Of a stretch of DNA of 64,000 nucleotides, positions 33,427 to 45,506 are shown piece by piece; positions within the stretch are counted from its first letter, which is position 1; the number at the start of each line of letters is the position of its first letter. Origin of the DNA: Linanthus parryae (taxonomy: Eukaryota; Streptophyta; Magnoliopsida; Ericales; Polemoniaceae); assembly GCA_023055425.1 (NCBI GenBank), contig JALGPY010000008.1:23843359-23907358 (forward strand), read 5' to 3'. Below the pieces are notes generated by a model, which was not told the origin of the DNA, did not search any database, and saw only the letters and a program-made list of their open reading frames with translations. Position numbers and translations under genes: made by a program.

Positions 33427-36400
33427 TCACTTTTTTCCATTCTTCCCCGACGACTTTCGCGCCGACCTCCTCGTCTTCGCCCCAGATTCCAATGGAACAG
33501 TAGGAAAAGAAGTGAAATTGTACATCCTTTCAAAATCATGAACATTCTCATCAATAGACTTGAAGCTCAGTAACTCTTCAAACATCTTGGCCTTGTGGAT
33601 GTTGTAGTCTGATCTAGCCATTTCATTGGCTATCCATATTCTCAGATGCTTCACTTGAATAGAGAAGTTCTTCTTTGGATTAGGAATCAGGTCCCTCAAG
33701 TGGGTCATGAAGAAGCATACAAAAGGGCCACAATCACACCTGAGAGATTAAAATAGAATGCAGTTGTGATGTATAAGATAGTGTGTTTAAGAAAATAGTG
33801 AGTGGAGTTAATGAATAAGTTTTTTACCCGTTTGGTTGTTGGGGAACGTCGTCATTCATGTACCACACATCCCACTTTGTGATGTCATCATGGTACTCTT
33901 GATAGGAGGATAGCACCTGGTGAATTTGATTAACTTTTCTAGCCACATCCCTCTCAACATACCCAAGTCCAGAAAGCGAGTCCAAGACGTATATTTCTTT
34001 GTCGACAAAGGAAATGACCATCATGAACCAGTGGGTTCGATGTACATTCATGGGCAGGGCAATCTATTTCATTAACAATTCAACATAAAATAAGTTCAAC
34101 AAAATATGAATGTATAAAGCAGATTGCATTGATAGAAATCGTAAATCTTACGTAGCCCATCTCGCTCCACGTTCCTCCGTATTTATCGGACACTTGGAAA
34201 TATCGATTACCCTTCGTTGGCTGAACAAGAATTAAAATTAATGATGCCATTTTGTGGAAGAATTTTAAATTGAGTTTTTATCCAATGAAAAGGGAATGAA
34301 CTTACGGCATAATGTGTTCCGAGGTACCAAATGCGAGGGATTCCACCAAATGGTCGGCTTCTTTCTTTCAGATGAAGCAATTGCTAATATGCATCGATGA
34401 CCTAATTGTTTAAAAAGTGAATAGAAAAGTGTTATGATGATGATGGGAGAATGTCTTAAGAAACTACGTTAAATCAACAAAAAGAAATACTTACTTCGTT
34501 GTCAAACCATTTACCATCCATGAAGCGCCACGCGGCATACCTCGTCACCTTCTCATAATCAGCAATGTTAATAACCAACTCACTGCAGATATAATAACAA
34601 ATCAAACCATAAGTAAAAACAAAATTTGTGTCTTGTACAGCTTATTTAGGAAATTTGAATGTAAATAACACTTACTCTCGCAAGCTTAGTGGAATTTTGG
34701 GATCCCAAGGTTTTTTATCGAACTTAGGCTCATATTTGTGAGACAAAAAGAAGTTGATCCAGCAATCTTCCAGGCTAGGCATCTCTGGCAGACATGTCAG
34801 TTCCTCAGGATTGCTTTGTTGCTTCTTAAGCGACACCCGATTCGACCCCCTTATGATCCACCGCGCCTTTCCCCGGACAGACCCATCAATGTTTTTCCTT
34901 GGGTCCGCCCAAGAAGCCAAGGATGCCTCCTCCTAATAAATCAACAAAATGTTAGAATTGGAAACAGAGACATCAAGTCTAAAGTTAAAACAGTTAATAC
35001 ACTTACCTCATCGTCATCGTCAGAGCTGACTTCTTCGACCACCTCCATCGAAGAGCTAACCTCATCCTGATTCTTCTTCTGCTTCTTCTTGGGAGGTTCT
35101 TCTTGTTTATCCTCTTCACCTCCCTTCTTCTTTTCCCCTCCTTCCTCTTCCTCCGTTTCATCCCCCTGCTTCTTTTCCGCTCTTTCATCTACCTGCTTAT
35201 TCTCATCTTCTTCCTTCTTTCTCTCCTCATCCTTCATCTTCTTTCTTCCATCTTCCCTCTCCTCCTCCAATTCAGACTTTCTCTTGTTAACAGTCGCGAA
35301 CATGGCCAATAATGTTTGCGGGTCAGCATTCTGCGCCAGCTGTCACAAAAGATCCTTCAAATAATCCCCTGGTGGGAGAACTAATTGAATTGCTGGTGCA
35401 ACAACCTTCTCAGTAATTGGCTCTTCATCCATTTTCTTCAACTTCAACTACAAAGAACAATAGAGTATAAAGGTTAACATTTAAGATAAGGATGTTAACT
35501 GATAAAAACATATTTATAAGTTTTATGTAAAAGGTTACTCACATTTTCATTCATACACACATACTTCCATCTCTTAGAAACATCAGATGTCTTCCAGAAT
35601 TTCAACCTGGGACTTGCATTCTTGTCTTTGCAGTCCTTGGGATTTTCTTGAAATTTGGGGCAAAACTTTTCCAAGTACAGAAGCTACAAAATATACTCAC
35701 AACATTAGAACTTAAGAAGGAGCTATTAACATATTAAACAGAAATTATAAAAAAAATGACAAAATGCTAGATTATTACCACAAGAATCAGCACGCAACCA
35801 TTTCCTCGCAAGGTTTCCCCAGTCTGGGCCTTCACATTTTGTTTCACCAGATGATCAAGCCACAATTCCGCCCAGTTCACCTTTTTCAGGTGCTCCAAAT
35901 CTACAACAAGTTTGGCCAGCCCAGACCGGACTCCTTGTCGCCCGATCGGCATCCCTAGGGCCCCCAAGATTAAACAAACAGCCCTCTGCTTCCACTCATC
36001 ATTGAACAACTTCCTATTTTTCAAGAACCACGGAACATACTTACCGACCTTTGTGTTGTCCTGGACGAGGCCAATTCTGTGTGCCACTTCTTGTACAACC
36101 TTTGGATCGACCTCCGGAAACTCAGTTGTTCCGGTGCATTTTACTCTAAGGAGCCAGCCGACAACTTCCGGGGTTACATCCACAGTCCGGCCGTGAGCCG
36201 TCAAGGACCCCTCGGTGTCAAATGAGTTGTAGAGGAATTTGTTGAAAGCCTCGGGGGTTTCTGAAATCTGTAGGTGCTTTAGTCCTCCAAGCCCCACTTC
36301 AGTCAACCATGGCTGCTGTTCATCTGTCATATCTTTGAAGAGAGCCTTAACAGAGGGCAGGCTCATAAAGCTTTGGAACCGCCTCGGGTTCTTCAGCTTC

Positions 36401-38111
36401 TTCTTTGATTTGCCCTTCAACTTGGCTGCAGCCGATTTCTTCTTCTTCTTGGCCTTCTCACCGGTTGGTCTTCTCTTTAATGTGCCAGCTGATTTCCTCT
36501 TCTCTCTTTCTTCGGTGGGAGCTGTGATATAGGGTTCTTGTTGGGACTTTGTCAGCCTTTTCCATTCATCGTTTATCCTCTGTTTGACATCGTCGGTTAT
36601 CTTCACACGAGGATCTTGTTTCTTGAGCTTGTGCGTCTGAACATTTCTACAACAATCATGAGACAATAAAGAAAATTAAATTACAATTCCAAGTACTAGA
36701 TCCATAACATATAAGACACACCCTCAAACATTTAAAATCAAATAAAGTCATTATACTTTAAAGTAATAACATGCATTATGATGTTTGAACAGGTAATGGT
36801 TTAGAAAAGGACTTTAATAGTTTAGAACAAGGGTGCAGAATAGTAGACATTGGCTTCACAATTGAAACAAAATTTTACGAGATGATTGATTAGGGAAGAA
36901 ACTTACTTGAATCTTATGTACGCATTCATGGCATTGCCATGATGGGCTTCATCGTCACTATCCTCTTCCCTCCTCTGTTCCACAGGTTGGTCACTTACCT
37001 CATCTTCCTTCTGTTCCTCCCTATCCTCCTCCAAATCCTCCTCATCTTCTTCATCATCATCGCTCTTATCCTCCACGGGTTTGTATTCTTCGTCATCGTC
37101 ATTCTGTTCCTCCTCTTGGACCTCATCCTCCTCCTCCTCCTCCTCATCCTCCTCATCCTCCTCATCCTCCGGTTGCTCTTCAGCCTCAGGTTGGATATTA
37201 TCATTTGTTCTTTTCTGAACAGTGTATTGGCTTACATCAATCTCCTCATCACTCGAGACTTCCGTCGCTTTCTGATCGTACCTTTTTTGTTCATCCTCAG
37301 GTAAGTTGAGAAATACTCTATACTGCTGTGCTATCAGTTTGGGAGGCATATCCTTCCCTCTATATCCCATTGTAGATTTTTGATGGTTACTGTCATAAGT
37401 AAACAGTTGAAAAACTTAAGTAAAACCTTCAAATAACACAGAAGGCAATTTAAATTTCAGAGATTACAGATCTAACAATTAAGTTACATGGGATAACAGT
37501 GCATTGTGAAACATGCCAATTAACAAAGATTAATTTAGGACAAAGTGAGAAGGTAGAAAAAAATTTCACAAAATTTGATTTTAAGAAGGAGTTATTAATT
37601 CATTAAACAGCATGATAAAAAAGAAGGACATTTAAAAAAAAAAGTGATTACTTACAGGAATAGGTCAAATCCAGGAGTATGCTTCACCTCTACATCTTCA
37701 TTCTTGCGCTTAGAAGCCTTCTGATTTGTTCGTTTCTTCACTGCCTTCGGTGGTGCTGGATGTTTCCTCAACGTGCTCTTCCTTCTTTGCTTTCTCTTTC
37801 TTCTTTAGTTTCTTCTTCTCTGTACTGGCACCCTCTGTACTCGTACTCTTCTCAATTAAGGCAGCAGCCTCAGCCAATTTCTTCAATTTGTCTGCTTCAA
37901 CATCCGCCATTTCAAAATCAACCCTTGATAATGGAATTGCATCGAGACCATCTCCAAAATTCTTCAGACCAATTTCATCCGTGGATTCCGTTGTATTTCC
38001 CTCCTGTGAACTCCGTTGTCTTTCCGTGTTGCTAGAGTTGCTATCGATCTTGTTATCGGCAAGATCTTGTTGTTTTGATCGTCTTTCTCGAATAATCTTC
38101 TTCTTCGCCAT
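33427..38111 (-). pseudogene. Long HMG-like/Ulp1 (C48) protease gene, decayed
   Basis: Eleven exons on the minus strand, all with GT-AG borders: 38111 to about 37670, 37389-36907, 36646-35779, 35683-35543, 35447-35007, 34932-34676, 34582-34495, 34401-34306, 34220-34152, 34063-33828 and 33739-33427. The predicted order of parts is a basic start (MAKKKIIRERR), an HMG-box-like segment (LIAQQYRVFLNLPEDEQKRY), a long Glu/Asp tract, a second HMG-like segment (NAYIRF to INDEWKRLTKSQQ), a plant mobile-type globular region (FQSFMSLPSVKALF to RGNGCVLILV), a second acidic-basic tract, and a C-terminal Ulp1 domain with THWFMM (His), VLDS (Asp), QQPNG and CDCGPFVCFF (Cys). Ulp1 enzymes cleave SUMO from proteins. 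Damage includes in-frame TGA (35343-35345), in-frame TAG (34384-34386) and a needed frame change near 37700-37800. It is probably non-functional here. Confidence 0.72.
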
Positions 38112-38468
38112 GGATTCTGTATGTTGATTGAAGGAGAAGAGATGAAGATGGAGAAGATGAAGATGGGGAAGATGAAGAGGAAAGTTGCGAAACTGGAGAG
38201 AGAGAGAGAGAGAGATTTTGGTCAGTTTCAGAAAATTGATTGAAACTACAACCACAGAGTCAATTACTTGAAGGACTCTGCAAATAGAACTGTTCCGAAA
38301 TTAAAGGCAAGGTAAGCTGTGAGTGGCAGTTGAGGCGGTTGATTTGATTGGACCACTCTCTCACGTTTTTTTTAAATTTCAAATTATTATTTTCGTGCAT
38401 GAAATTCAAAAATTTCAAAATGTGCCCCAAAATTCTGGCACTTAGTATGAAATATTTAAAAGGAAATC

Positions 38469-38540
<72 letters not shown>
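38469..38540. repeat. (AAT)24 microsatellite
   Basis: A pure 72-base run of AAT inside the MULE, directly before the first 430-bp repeat. Confidence 0.98.
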
Positions 38541-38541
<1 letters not shown>

Positions 38542-38551
38542 TTTCTAATGT

Positions 38552-38985
38552 ATCTTTGAGTATTGATTTGATGGAGTATTAGCAACTCATTCTAAAAAAA
38601 TGTATGCATCTTCTTAAATGCTAAACCCTAGAGAGGGGTCTATCTTAAACTTTATAATGTATTTCCCTTTAAAATGCCACTTATTTTGGTTTCTTCGTCG
38701 ATGGAATGACTCGGGGTGTCACCATGTGTCCTGAAAAACATGCCAAGGACAATGCTGGGAGTTATTTTGAAATGACTTCAAGTTTTGCTCCTCTAAGTGA
38801 CATAAAGGGGCAAAAATCGAATGAAAACTCGATAATTGTACGAGTTTAGCCATGAAATGTGCCCCCAGAATGCCAACTCTGATTTAATGTTGTATTTGGG
38901 TCATTTTAACAAGAGAGGGAGTTTTGAGGTCACACCCAACCATGGGACTTGAACACCGAGGGATAAGGGTGTAACCGACTATCGA
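38552..38985 (+). repeat. 430-bp direct repeat within MULE, copy 1
   Basis: Nearly identical to 39269-39702 (offset 717). Copy 1 contains 4 extra bases (around 38618) and a few substitutions. No coding frame runs through it. It separates the divergent Ulp1 genes. Confidence 0.92.
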
Positions 38986-39268
38986 CATTGTGAGACTTGA
39001 CGTTGTGAGAAGTGACCGTGTGTTGTAAGTATCAGAATTGGTCTTAAAATGTCACATAGTGCTAGTATGTGTTGAGTGGTGGCACAAATGAGATGCATAG
39101 ACGTCAATCAAACTCAGTTTGGGTAACGCGTACCCGTTGGAAACATTGTTCTTTCCCATTAACTACATCACCAACATAATTCTGTACCCAATTTGAGGAC
39201 TTTGTGCCTGCCTTGTGTTTCTACCATGCATGGCAGTGTGCACAACCTCCAAAAACCCACAAATAGGC

Positions 39269-39702
39269 ATCTTTGAGTATTGATTTGATGGAGTATTAAC
39301 AACTCATTCTAAAAAAATGTATGCATCTTCTAAACCCTAGAGAGGGGTCTATCTTAAACTTTATAAGATATTTCCCTTTAAAATGCCACTTATTTTGGTT
39401 TCTTCGTCGATGGAATGACTCGGGGTGTCACCATGTGTCCTGGAAAACATGCCAAGGACAATGCTGGGAGTTATTTTGAAATGACTTCAAGTTTTGCTCC
39501 TCTAAGTGACATAAAGGGGCAAAAATCGAATGATAACTCGATAATTGTACGAGTTTAGCCATGAAATGTGCCCCCAGCATGCCAACTCTGATTTAATGTT
39601 GTATTTGGGTCATTTTAACAAGAGAGGGAGTTTTGAGGTCACACCCAACCATGGGACTTGAACACCGAGGGATAAGGGTGTAACCGACTATCGACATTGT
39701 GA
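39269..39702 (+). repeat. 430-bp direct repeat within MULE, copy 2
   Basis: Second copy of the unit at 38552. The DNA between the copies (38986-39268) ends with CACAACCTCC and AAAAACCCACAAATAGGCAT, and the same phrase recurs after copy 2 (39703-39730), so the true tandem unit is about 717 bp, with the second unit internally deleted. Confidence 0.9.
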
Positions 39703-39730
39703 GACAACCTCAAAAAACCCACAAATAGGC

Positions 39731-40311
39731 ATCCCTGAGTTAACCAATCGATGAACAAACAAAAAGTTAATAAAATTTTACAGTGATGAGTATACAAAAA
39801 AATAAGATAGAGTGCTCTCTAGAGTTTAGAATTATGGAAATTATATTAATATATTTAGAAGGAGATATTAAGAGACAGTCAAATGCAAACGCAAAGATGG
39901 CGATACTTGTGTTTTCTATATTTGTACACAATGTCATGGCAATACTAATATAATAATATACCAATAATACAAAATAAAATTAATTATGACACTCCACAAC
40001 TAAAGAAATTAAAAAAACAATATGTTTGTTACGTTAAGATGGAGTCTTTAAAATATTTGTGTTTTTGTGTAAAAATGTAGATAGATGTTTTTGAAAAATT
40101 TGAAATTTGGAAATTTTAATGTCAGTTGTCCCATCCTCTTCATTACTGGCAACCACACAACCAAATATCTCTCTCTCTCTCTGCGAGGTTTCTTCATTAC
40201 TAGCAACCACAAACCAGACGAACCCAGACCAGCCCTATCACAAATCTCTCTCTCTCTCTCTCTCATCAGTTTTCCGAATTCAACTTCCCCTTCCATCTCT
40301 ATCACAAATCC
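39731..40311. other. 5' region of the compact Ulp1 gene
   Basis: AT-rich DNA. CT-repeat tracts (40168-40184, 40243-40264) directly precede the start codon at 40312 and probably belong to the 5' leader. Confidence 0.45.
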
Positions 40312-41054
40312 ATGGCGGACCACGAAAATGGGATACGTAAGTATTCCGAATACTATCAATACAAGCTACTTTGTTCTTTTGTATAACTTACTTTATCTTG
40401 AATTGTTAATGATTAGATCGCCGTTCCGTTGAATGTGATCACCTGCACTGGTTCATGATGGTTATTTCCTTTGTTGACCAAGAAATATTCGTCTTGGACT
40501 CGCATACCGGCATGGGGTATTCTGAGTTCGAAGTTGCTGCCAAAATTGGGCAAATGCACACAATGCTCACCAACTACTCAGAATACAATGATGACATACG
40601 ACGCTGGCAGGTGTGGTACATGAACGACGATGTTTCCCAGCAATCAAATGGGTATAAGCTAACTACTTAACATAGCTAACTAATCTATTTACATGTCTGT
40701 GATATATATTAAGGCTGCATTCTATTTTCATCTGTCAGGAATGACTGTGGTCCTCATGTCTGCTTCTTCATGAGTCATTTGAGGGACCTGATTCCAGTTC
40801 CAAAGAAGAAGTTCTCTGTCCAGGCTCCCAACCTCAGAATCTGGATTGCGAATGAAATGGGGAGATCGAGCTATAACTGCGTATTTAACAAGAATTATCT
40901 TGGGTTAAAGGAACTGATGGAGGATGAGGACCACCGGTATGCATTTTACAGTTTGTACCGCAAGTTTTCGACTGTTTCCTTTGTTGCATTGAGGTCTGCG
41001 GAGAAGAAGAAGAAGAAGAAGAAGACGGCGGGGAAGAAGCAGCAGAAAAAGTAA
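40312..41054 (+). CDS. Compact Ulp1-type (C48) SUMO protease-like protein
   Basis: Three exons (40312-40336, 40417-40651, 40739-41054) give 191 residues with no stop. The catalytic set is complete: His19 in LHWFMMVISF, Asp36 in FVLDSHTG, Gln84 of QQSNG, and Cys90 in NDCGPHVCFF. The C-terminus is a lysine-rich tail (AEKKKKKKKTAGKKQQKK), likely nuclear. It is only the catalytic core, shorter than usual Ulp1 enzymes, and aligns with the last two exons of the long gene on the other strand. Start choice: the ATG of MADHENGI joins in frame to the protease exon through GT-AG introns. Cleavage of SUMO or a SUMO-like protein is inferred. It could be an expressed accessory gene of the MULE or a remnant whose N-terminal exons were lost. 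Confidence 0.75.
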
Positions 41055-41147
41055 ATATGTGTAATGTTGTTGTGACTTTGTTTTACGAACAATGTTTCTG
41101 TCCTTTTGGATGTTGTGGGTTGTTTTGGATGTCGCATCTTTTGTACT

Positions 41148-41600
41148 CCTCATATGGCTTGGTAGTTAGCAGAGTTAAATCAACATTGATGAACCTTCAG
41201 CTTTTCCTGCCAAAGTGGCTATAATTGTATTATATTGTTGGTATGCTTCATTTATAATAGGCATTGAATGGTTCTGCTGCCCACAAAATAAGCTTAGTGA
41301 ACTGTTTCTCTTTAAACTATTAAAGATGATATCTTAAATCTTTAAGAGCAGTTAAACATTTTAAAGATGCTTTCTAAAAAGTAAAATCAAGATTGTTAGA
41401 TTCTCAACTCACTGACACCACGGTCTTGGTAGCTGAGGAATTTATTATATTACATCCATATATTAATGAGGAGATAAACTTTTCAGAGATTTCGTATTCA
41501 TTAAGGTAATAACTTAAAGCATTCTATGTGTATTTAAAATTTTGTATCCAAAATAGTGCAATACTACCTTTTGGTTGTTGGGGTCTTCTTCTTTGAAAAT
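41148..41600 (+). repeat. Tandem repeat upstream of the transposase, copy 1
   Basis: Matches 41658-42077 (offset 510) with one internal stretch of difference. Both copies end in GTTGTTGGGGTCTTCTTCTT. No frame of note. Confidence 0.92.
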
Positions 41601-41657
41601 CTGCTATTTTAAGGTATCTCACAATCTTAGATAGGATGGAACAGTTTCATATGAACA

Positions 41658-42077
41658 CCTCATATGGCTTGGTAGTTAGCAGAATTAAAGTATCATTGAT
41701 GAAACTTCAGCTTTTCCTGCCAAAGTGGCTAGAATTTAAGGATATAGTTGGTCTGGCTCATTTATGTTAGGCATTGAATGGTTCTGCTGCCCACAAAATA
41801 AGCTTAGTGAACTGTTTCTCTTTAAACTATTGAGGATGCTATCTTAAATCTTAAAACTGGGTTCGAGAATATTAAAGTTTCATCTCACTGACACCACAGT
41901 CTTGGTAGCTGAGGAATTTATTATATTACATCCATATATTAATGAGGAGATAAACTTTTCAGAGATTTCGTATTCATTAAGGTAAAAAATTAAAGAGTTC
42001 TTCATGTCTTTAAAAATTTTGTATCCAAAATAGTGCAATACTACCTTTTGGTTGTTGGGGTCTTCTTCTTTGAATAT
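41658..42077 (+). repeat. Tandem repeat upstream of the transposase, copy 2
   Basis: Ends 55 bp before the transposase start codon, so it probably contains the transposase promoter or 5' leader. Copy 1 may be a duplicated promoter. Confidence 0.9.
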
Positions 42078-42132
42078 CAGGTTGAGAAGGAGGTCAATCT
42101 GAGAACCAGAAAGTGAAACAAACAAATTTCAA

Positions 42133-45066
42133 ATGAGAGGGAGGGAAATTTGTGAGAGTGGAGTTCGTGGCAAGGGTTTGGTATCTTTGCCTCATGATTA
42201 TGAGGAAGAAGAATACGATTTTGAGGTCTTCGATGAAGATGAATGTTTGGACATCACTCTTACAGAGAGCTATGGAGAAGATGCAACCAGAAACTCTATT
42301 ATGGAAGTTCCAAATGGAGAGATCATACCAGGTATGCGATCTTACAGTTTAAGTTAATGACTGTAGTTATACAGATAGTAATTTTAAGTTTTATGCAGGA
42401 ATAATGGTTACCAAGGAAGATGTTATGGAAATGACTTTTGAAAATGAAGTTCAAGCTTATGACTGGGAAAACCTCTACGCACTGATTCTTGGCTTTGGGA
42501 TAAGAAGGTGCAACCGCCGGTACTTCGACCCGGAAACGAAAGAATGCATAAAGTCAAGGATATACGTGTGTGCCCGACAAGGCTTGCGCTCCGAGAAGGT
42601 CCTGTACAAAGAAAATAGGAAACGGGAGCATACCAGAAACACTAGGTGTGTATGCAAAGCTCGTGTAAAAATATCAAGAACTTCACCTACCGAGCCTTTT
42701 AAGGTGGTTCAATTCGAACCCGGTCATTCACACGAACTTTCGGAACCACAATGCGCGAGCAACCACCGGTCACACCGAAAGGTCTCTAAGGCTGATGTTG
42801 AACTGGTCAGATCTTTGAAGGAGGTGGGGATCAAGTATTGCCAAAGCTTTCTTTTGATGGTTAAACAAGCCGGCGGTTATAACAAGTTGGGTTACACACA
42901 GAAAGATCTTTACAATAAAATGGCCTCTATGGACAAGATATATTCAAATGAAGGAGATGGGCAGCAGAACTTGATGTACATTGACAGTTTGAAGCACAGT
43001 CACTATGGCGTGTTCAGGGAGTAAGTTTACTTCTTAACAATTCAGCGTGCTATCTTATGTGTTAAGGTCTATCTACTGTTCAGTTATGCTCATACTTATT
43101 TGTTAAACTTACTTTCTAACCTGCTAGAGTTAACATCATTTATGTAACTAATCTTTCTGTTTCCCTAAGTGTTATTTATTGTTTTTGTAGGTTCAGAACA
43201 GGTAAAAATCATGAGCTTGAAAGTGTTTTCTGGTGTGATAGGAGATCAGTGGTAGATTACCACAGATTTGGCGATGTACTCATTTTTGATGCAACGTACA
43301 AGACCAACATCTATCAAAAACCATTTGTAATTCTATCTGGCGTGAACAATCACTACCAGACGACTATTTTTGCCTGTGCTTTTCTCAACGACGAGACAGC
43401 AGAAACATATGATTGGTTTTTGAAGTGCCTGATGAAGGTAATGAATAATAAGAAGCCTTTGTCCGTCATCACGGATGGCGATTTGGCAATGAGAAAAGCT
43501 ATTATGGATAATTTCCCAGAGGCAAGACATCGTCTGTGTTCTTGGCAACTTTGTCGGAACGCCCAGGCTAATCTGAAGTTGGGAGATGGCTTCATGGTTG
43601 ATTTTAAAAAGTGCTTGCATAGTAGGAAACCTGAAATTTTTTGGCATGATGATTGGCATGCAATGCTTACCAGATGGAACATTGCTGATAGGAATTGGGT
43701 CCAGGTCACATATATGAACCGCCACTTGTGGGCGGAGACATACTTGAAGGATCATTTTTTTGCGTTGCAAACGACGACCTCGAGATGCGAGAGCATCAAC
43801 AGTTTTGTCAAGGATTATATGTCCTACTCGGACAAATTGACCAATGCTTGCAAGGGATTCACGACAGGGGTTGACAAGCTACACAACAACGAGCGTAAGG
43901 CACACCATCGCTCCGACCAATCAGACCCGGTGATAACAACAGGGTTCACGGAACTCGAACGCCATGCAGCAGAGGTCTTCACCGAAAATGTCTTCAACAT
44001 GTTTAGGAAACAAGCTCGAAAGGGTGATGATTATAGAGTGTTTGAAGTCAAAAATGTTCCAGAAGAGAGCTTGGACTTGTTCTACGTGATGAGAGGTCAA
44101 ATGAAGAGATCCATGGTATGTACATCTGCTTCAATTTACATATTTATATACTATGTACTCGTGTACTGCATTTTTATTTCTAAATAATCTTGTCATGTTT
44201 CCTTAATGTTATTAATGATATCTTAAGTCTTAAAGTGTAACAAATAAGTATTGATGTCACAGTCTTTGAACTATTGTCCTCTTCTATCTAGTACCAGGTT
44301 ACAATCTGTCTATCCTTGTGTTCATTTGTATTTTCATTTCCTTCTTAATTTCTAACCACCCTATCTTTTCTTGCTTCAGCAAGTTGTTAAATGTCGTCAC
44401 GATAATAGGCTTCTCCGTTGCACGTGTTTTCGTTGGGAAACATCGTATATGATTTGCAAACACATGTTGTTTGTTCTGAAACAAAAAGGAGTACAGAGGA
44501 TCCCAAACTCTTTAATTGCCAAAATGTGGACCAAAACTGACAAAGAATTCTACCGAACCGAGCCATCAATGAAGGAGCCTGTTGGGAAGAAAAGTGATGA
44601 CCCAGATTTGCAAGCCTTGCGCCGGGCTTCCTCGAGGAACGAAGTTCAACTGTATTACCGTTTGGGTTGTACTACTGGCGAGACAATGAGGTTCTTCAAA
44701 GAGCATATGGCCGACGGGATTCGGAAAATGCAGAGAATGGTTTCTAAAACTTTTCAGGGTACACAAGGAGCCGGGACACAAGGAGAGATTAAGAAGGAAG
44801 AAAATCCCTACGCCCATGTGAAGAATCCGAACCCCCCGGACACTAAATGCCAAAAGGGACCAAATAAGTACAAGAGAAGGAGGTGTGGCAATTGCAAGGA
44901 GCTGGGACACAACAGGACAACATGCCCCAATCCTCCGGTGGACTCCGTCGAACAAGTGGACGATCCGGAAGACGATTTTGCAGAACTGCCACTTGAGTTT
45001 GATGTTAAAGAGGAATACTTCTGGTCTCAATCGAGTAGTCAGTCCAGGAAAAACAAGCATGAATGA
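42133..45066 (+). CDS. MULE transposase (FAR1-like DNA-binding, MULE, SWIM and CCHC domains)
   Basis: Four exons (42133-42331, 42399-43020, 43191-44115, 44380-45066) join in frame through GT-AG introns into 810 residues with no stop. An acidic N-terminus is followed by a FAR1-type zinc/DNA-binding domain (about 79-175; TFENEVQAYDWENLYALILG, CVCKAR, PGHSHEL). The MULE catalytic core starts near residue 290, with first aspartate Asp307 in LIFDATYKTN, second in VITDGD (Asp369), and CESINSF further on. A SWIM zinc finger lies at C596-T-C598 then C608-K-H610 (LLRCTCFRWE, MICKHMLF). A C-terminal CCHC knuckle is CGNCKELGHNRTTC (751-764). It cuts and pastes elements carrying matching ends and acts in the nucleus. 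FHY3/FAR1-type transcription factors derive from such proteins; here the flanking target duplication and element ends favour a working transposase. The first in-frame ATG of exon 1 was used. Confidence 0.9.
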
Positions 45067-45425
45067 TATAGGTCTGTTTAGAGTGATTTTATTCGTGATT
45101 TCTTGACAAGAAAGACGACCCGGGAGATGATATTGAACAAGTACCACCTTATTTTAATGTTATTGTGGAATTGTTCTGGTATTAATCTTTAAACATGCCT
45201 TTAAAGGACTTTTGAGTTGATATTGGTCTGCTTGTAGTTAATTTCATCGTTATTTATTAACAATAAAACTCAAATTGTTAACATTGCTTTCTTAAATGAG
45301 GGAACTCCTTCTACCTGTTAAACTCTACTAACTATATGGTAGTCTTTTCTATCTGTTAGCCGCGTAGATATTAAGAACTTTATCTAAAGCGAGAAAAACT
45401 CTTAACAACTATATCTCCAGCCGAG

Positions 45426-45447
45426 GTTACCTGCTATAGCAGGTAAC
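45426..45447. repeat. Perfect 22-bp palindrome near the MULE right end
   Basis: GTTACCTGCTA followed by its exact complement TAGCAGGTAAC, with no spacer, about 80 bp from the right terminus. The left end has a related imperfect GGTAACCAGC..GTTATTAC arrangement at 32102-32138. It may be a transposase-binding site. Confidence 0.9.
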
Positions 45448-45506
45448 ATTTTTTGTCTGTAGTAGCGGGGACCACAAAAAAAAAAAGTTGTCAGGAACCC
45501 TAATTA

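Noticed and set aside
35089..35364. Plus-strand frames rich in Ser/Phe
   Set aside because: Antisense of the acidic tract of the long Ulp1 gene.
43333..43770. 145-codon antisense frame
   Set aside because: Shadow of the transposase catalytic exon.
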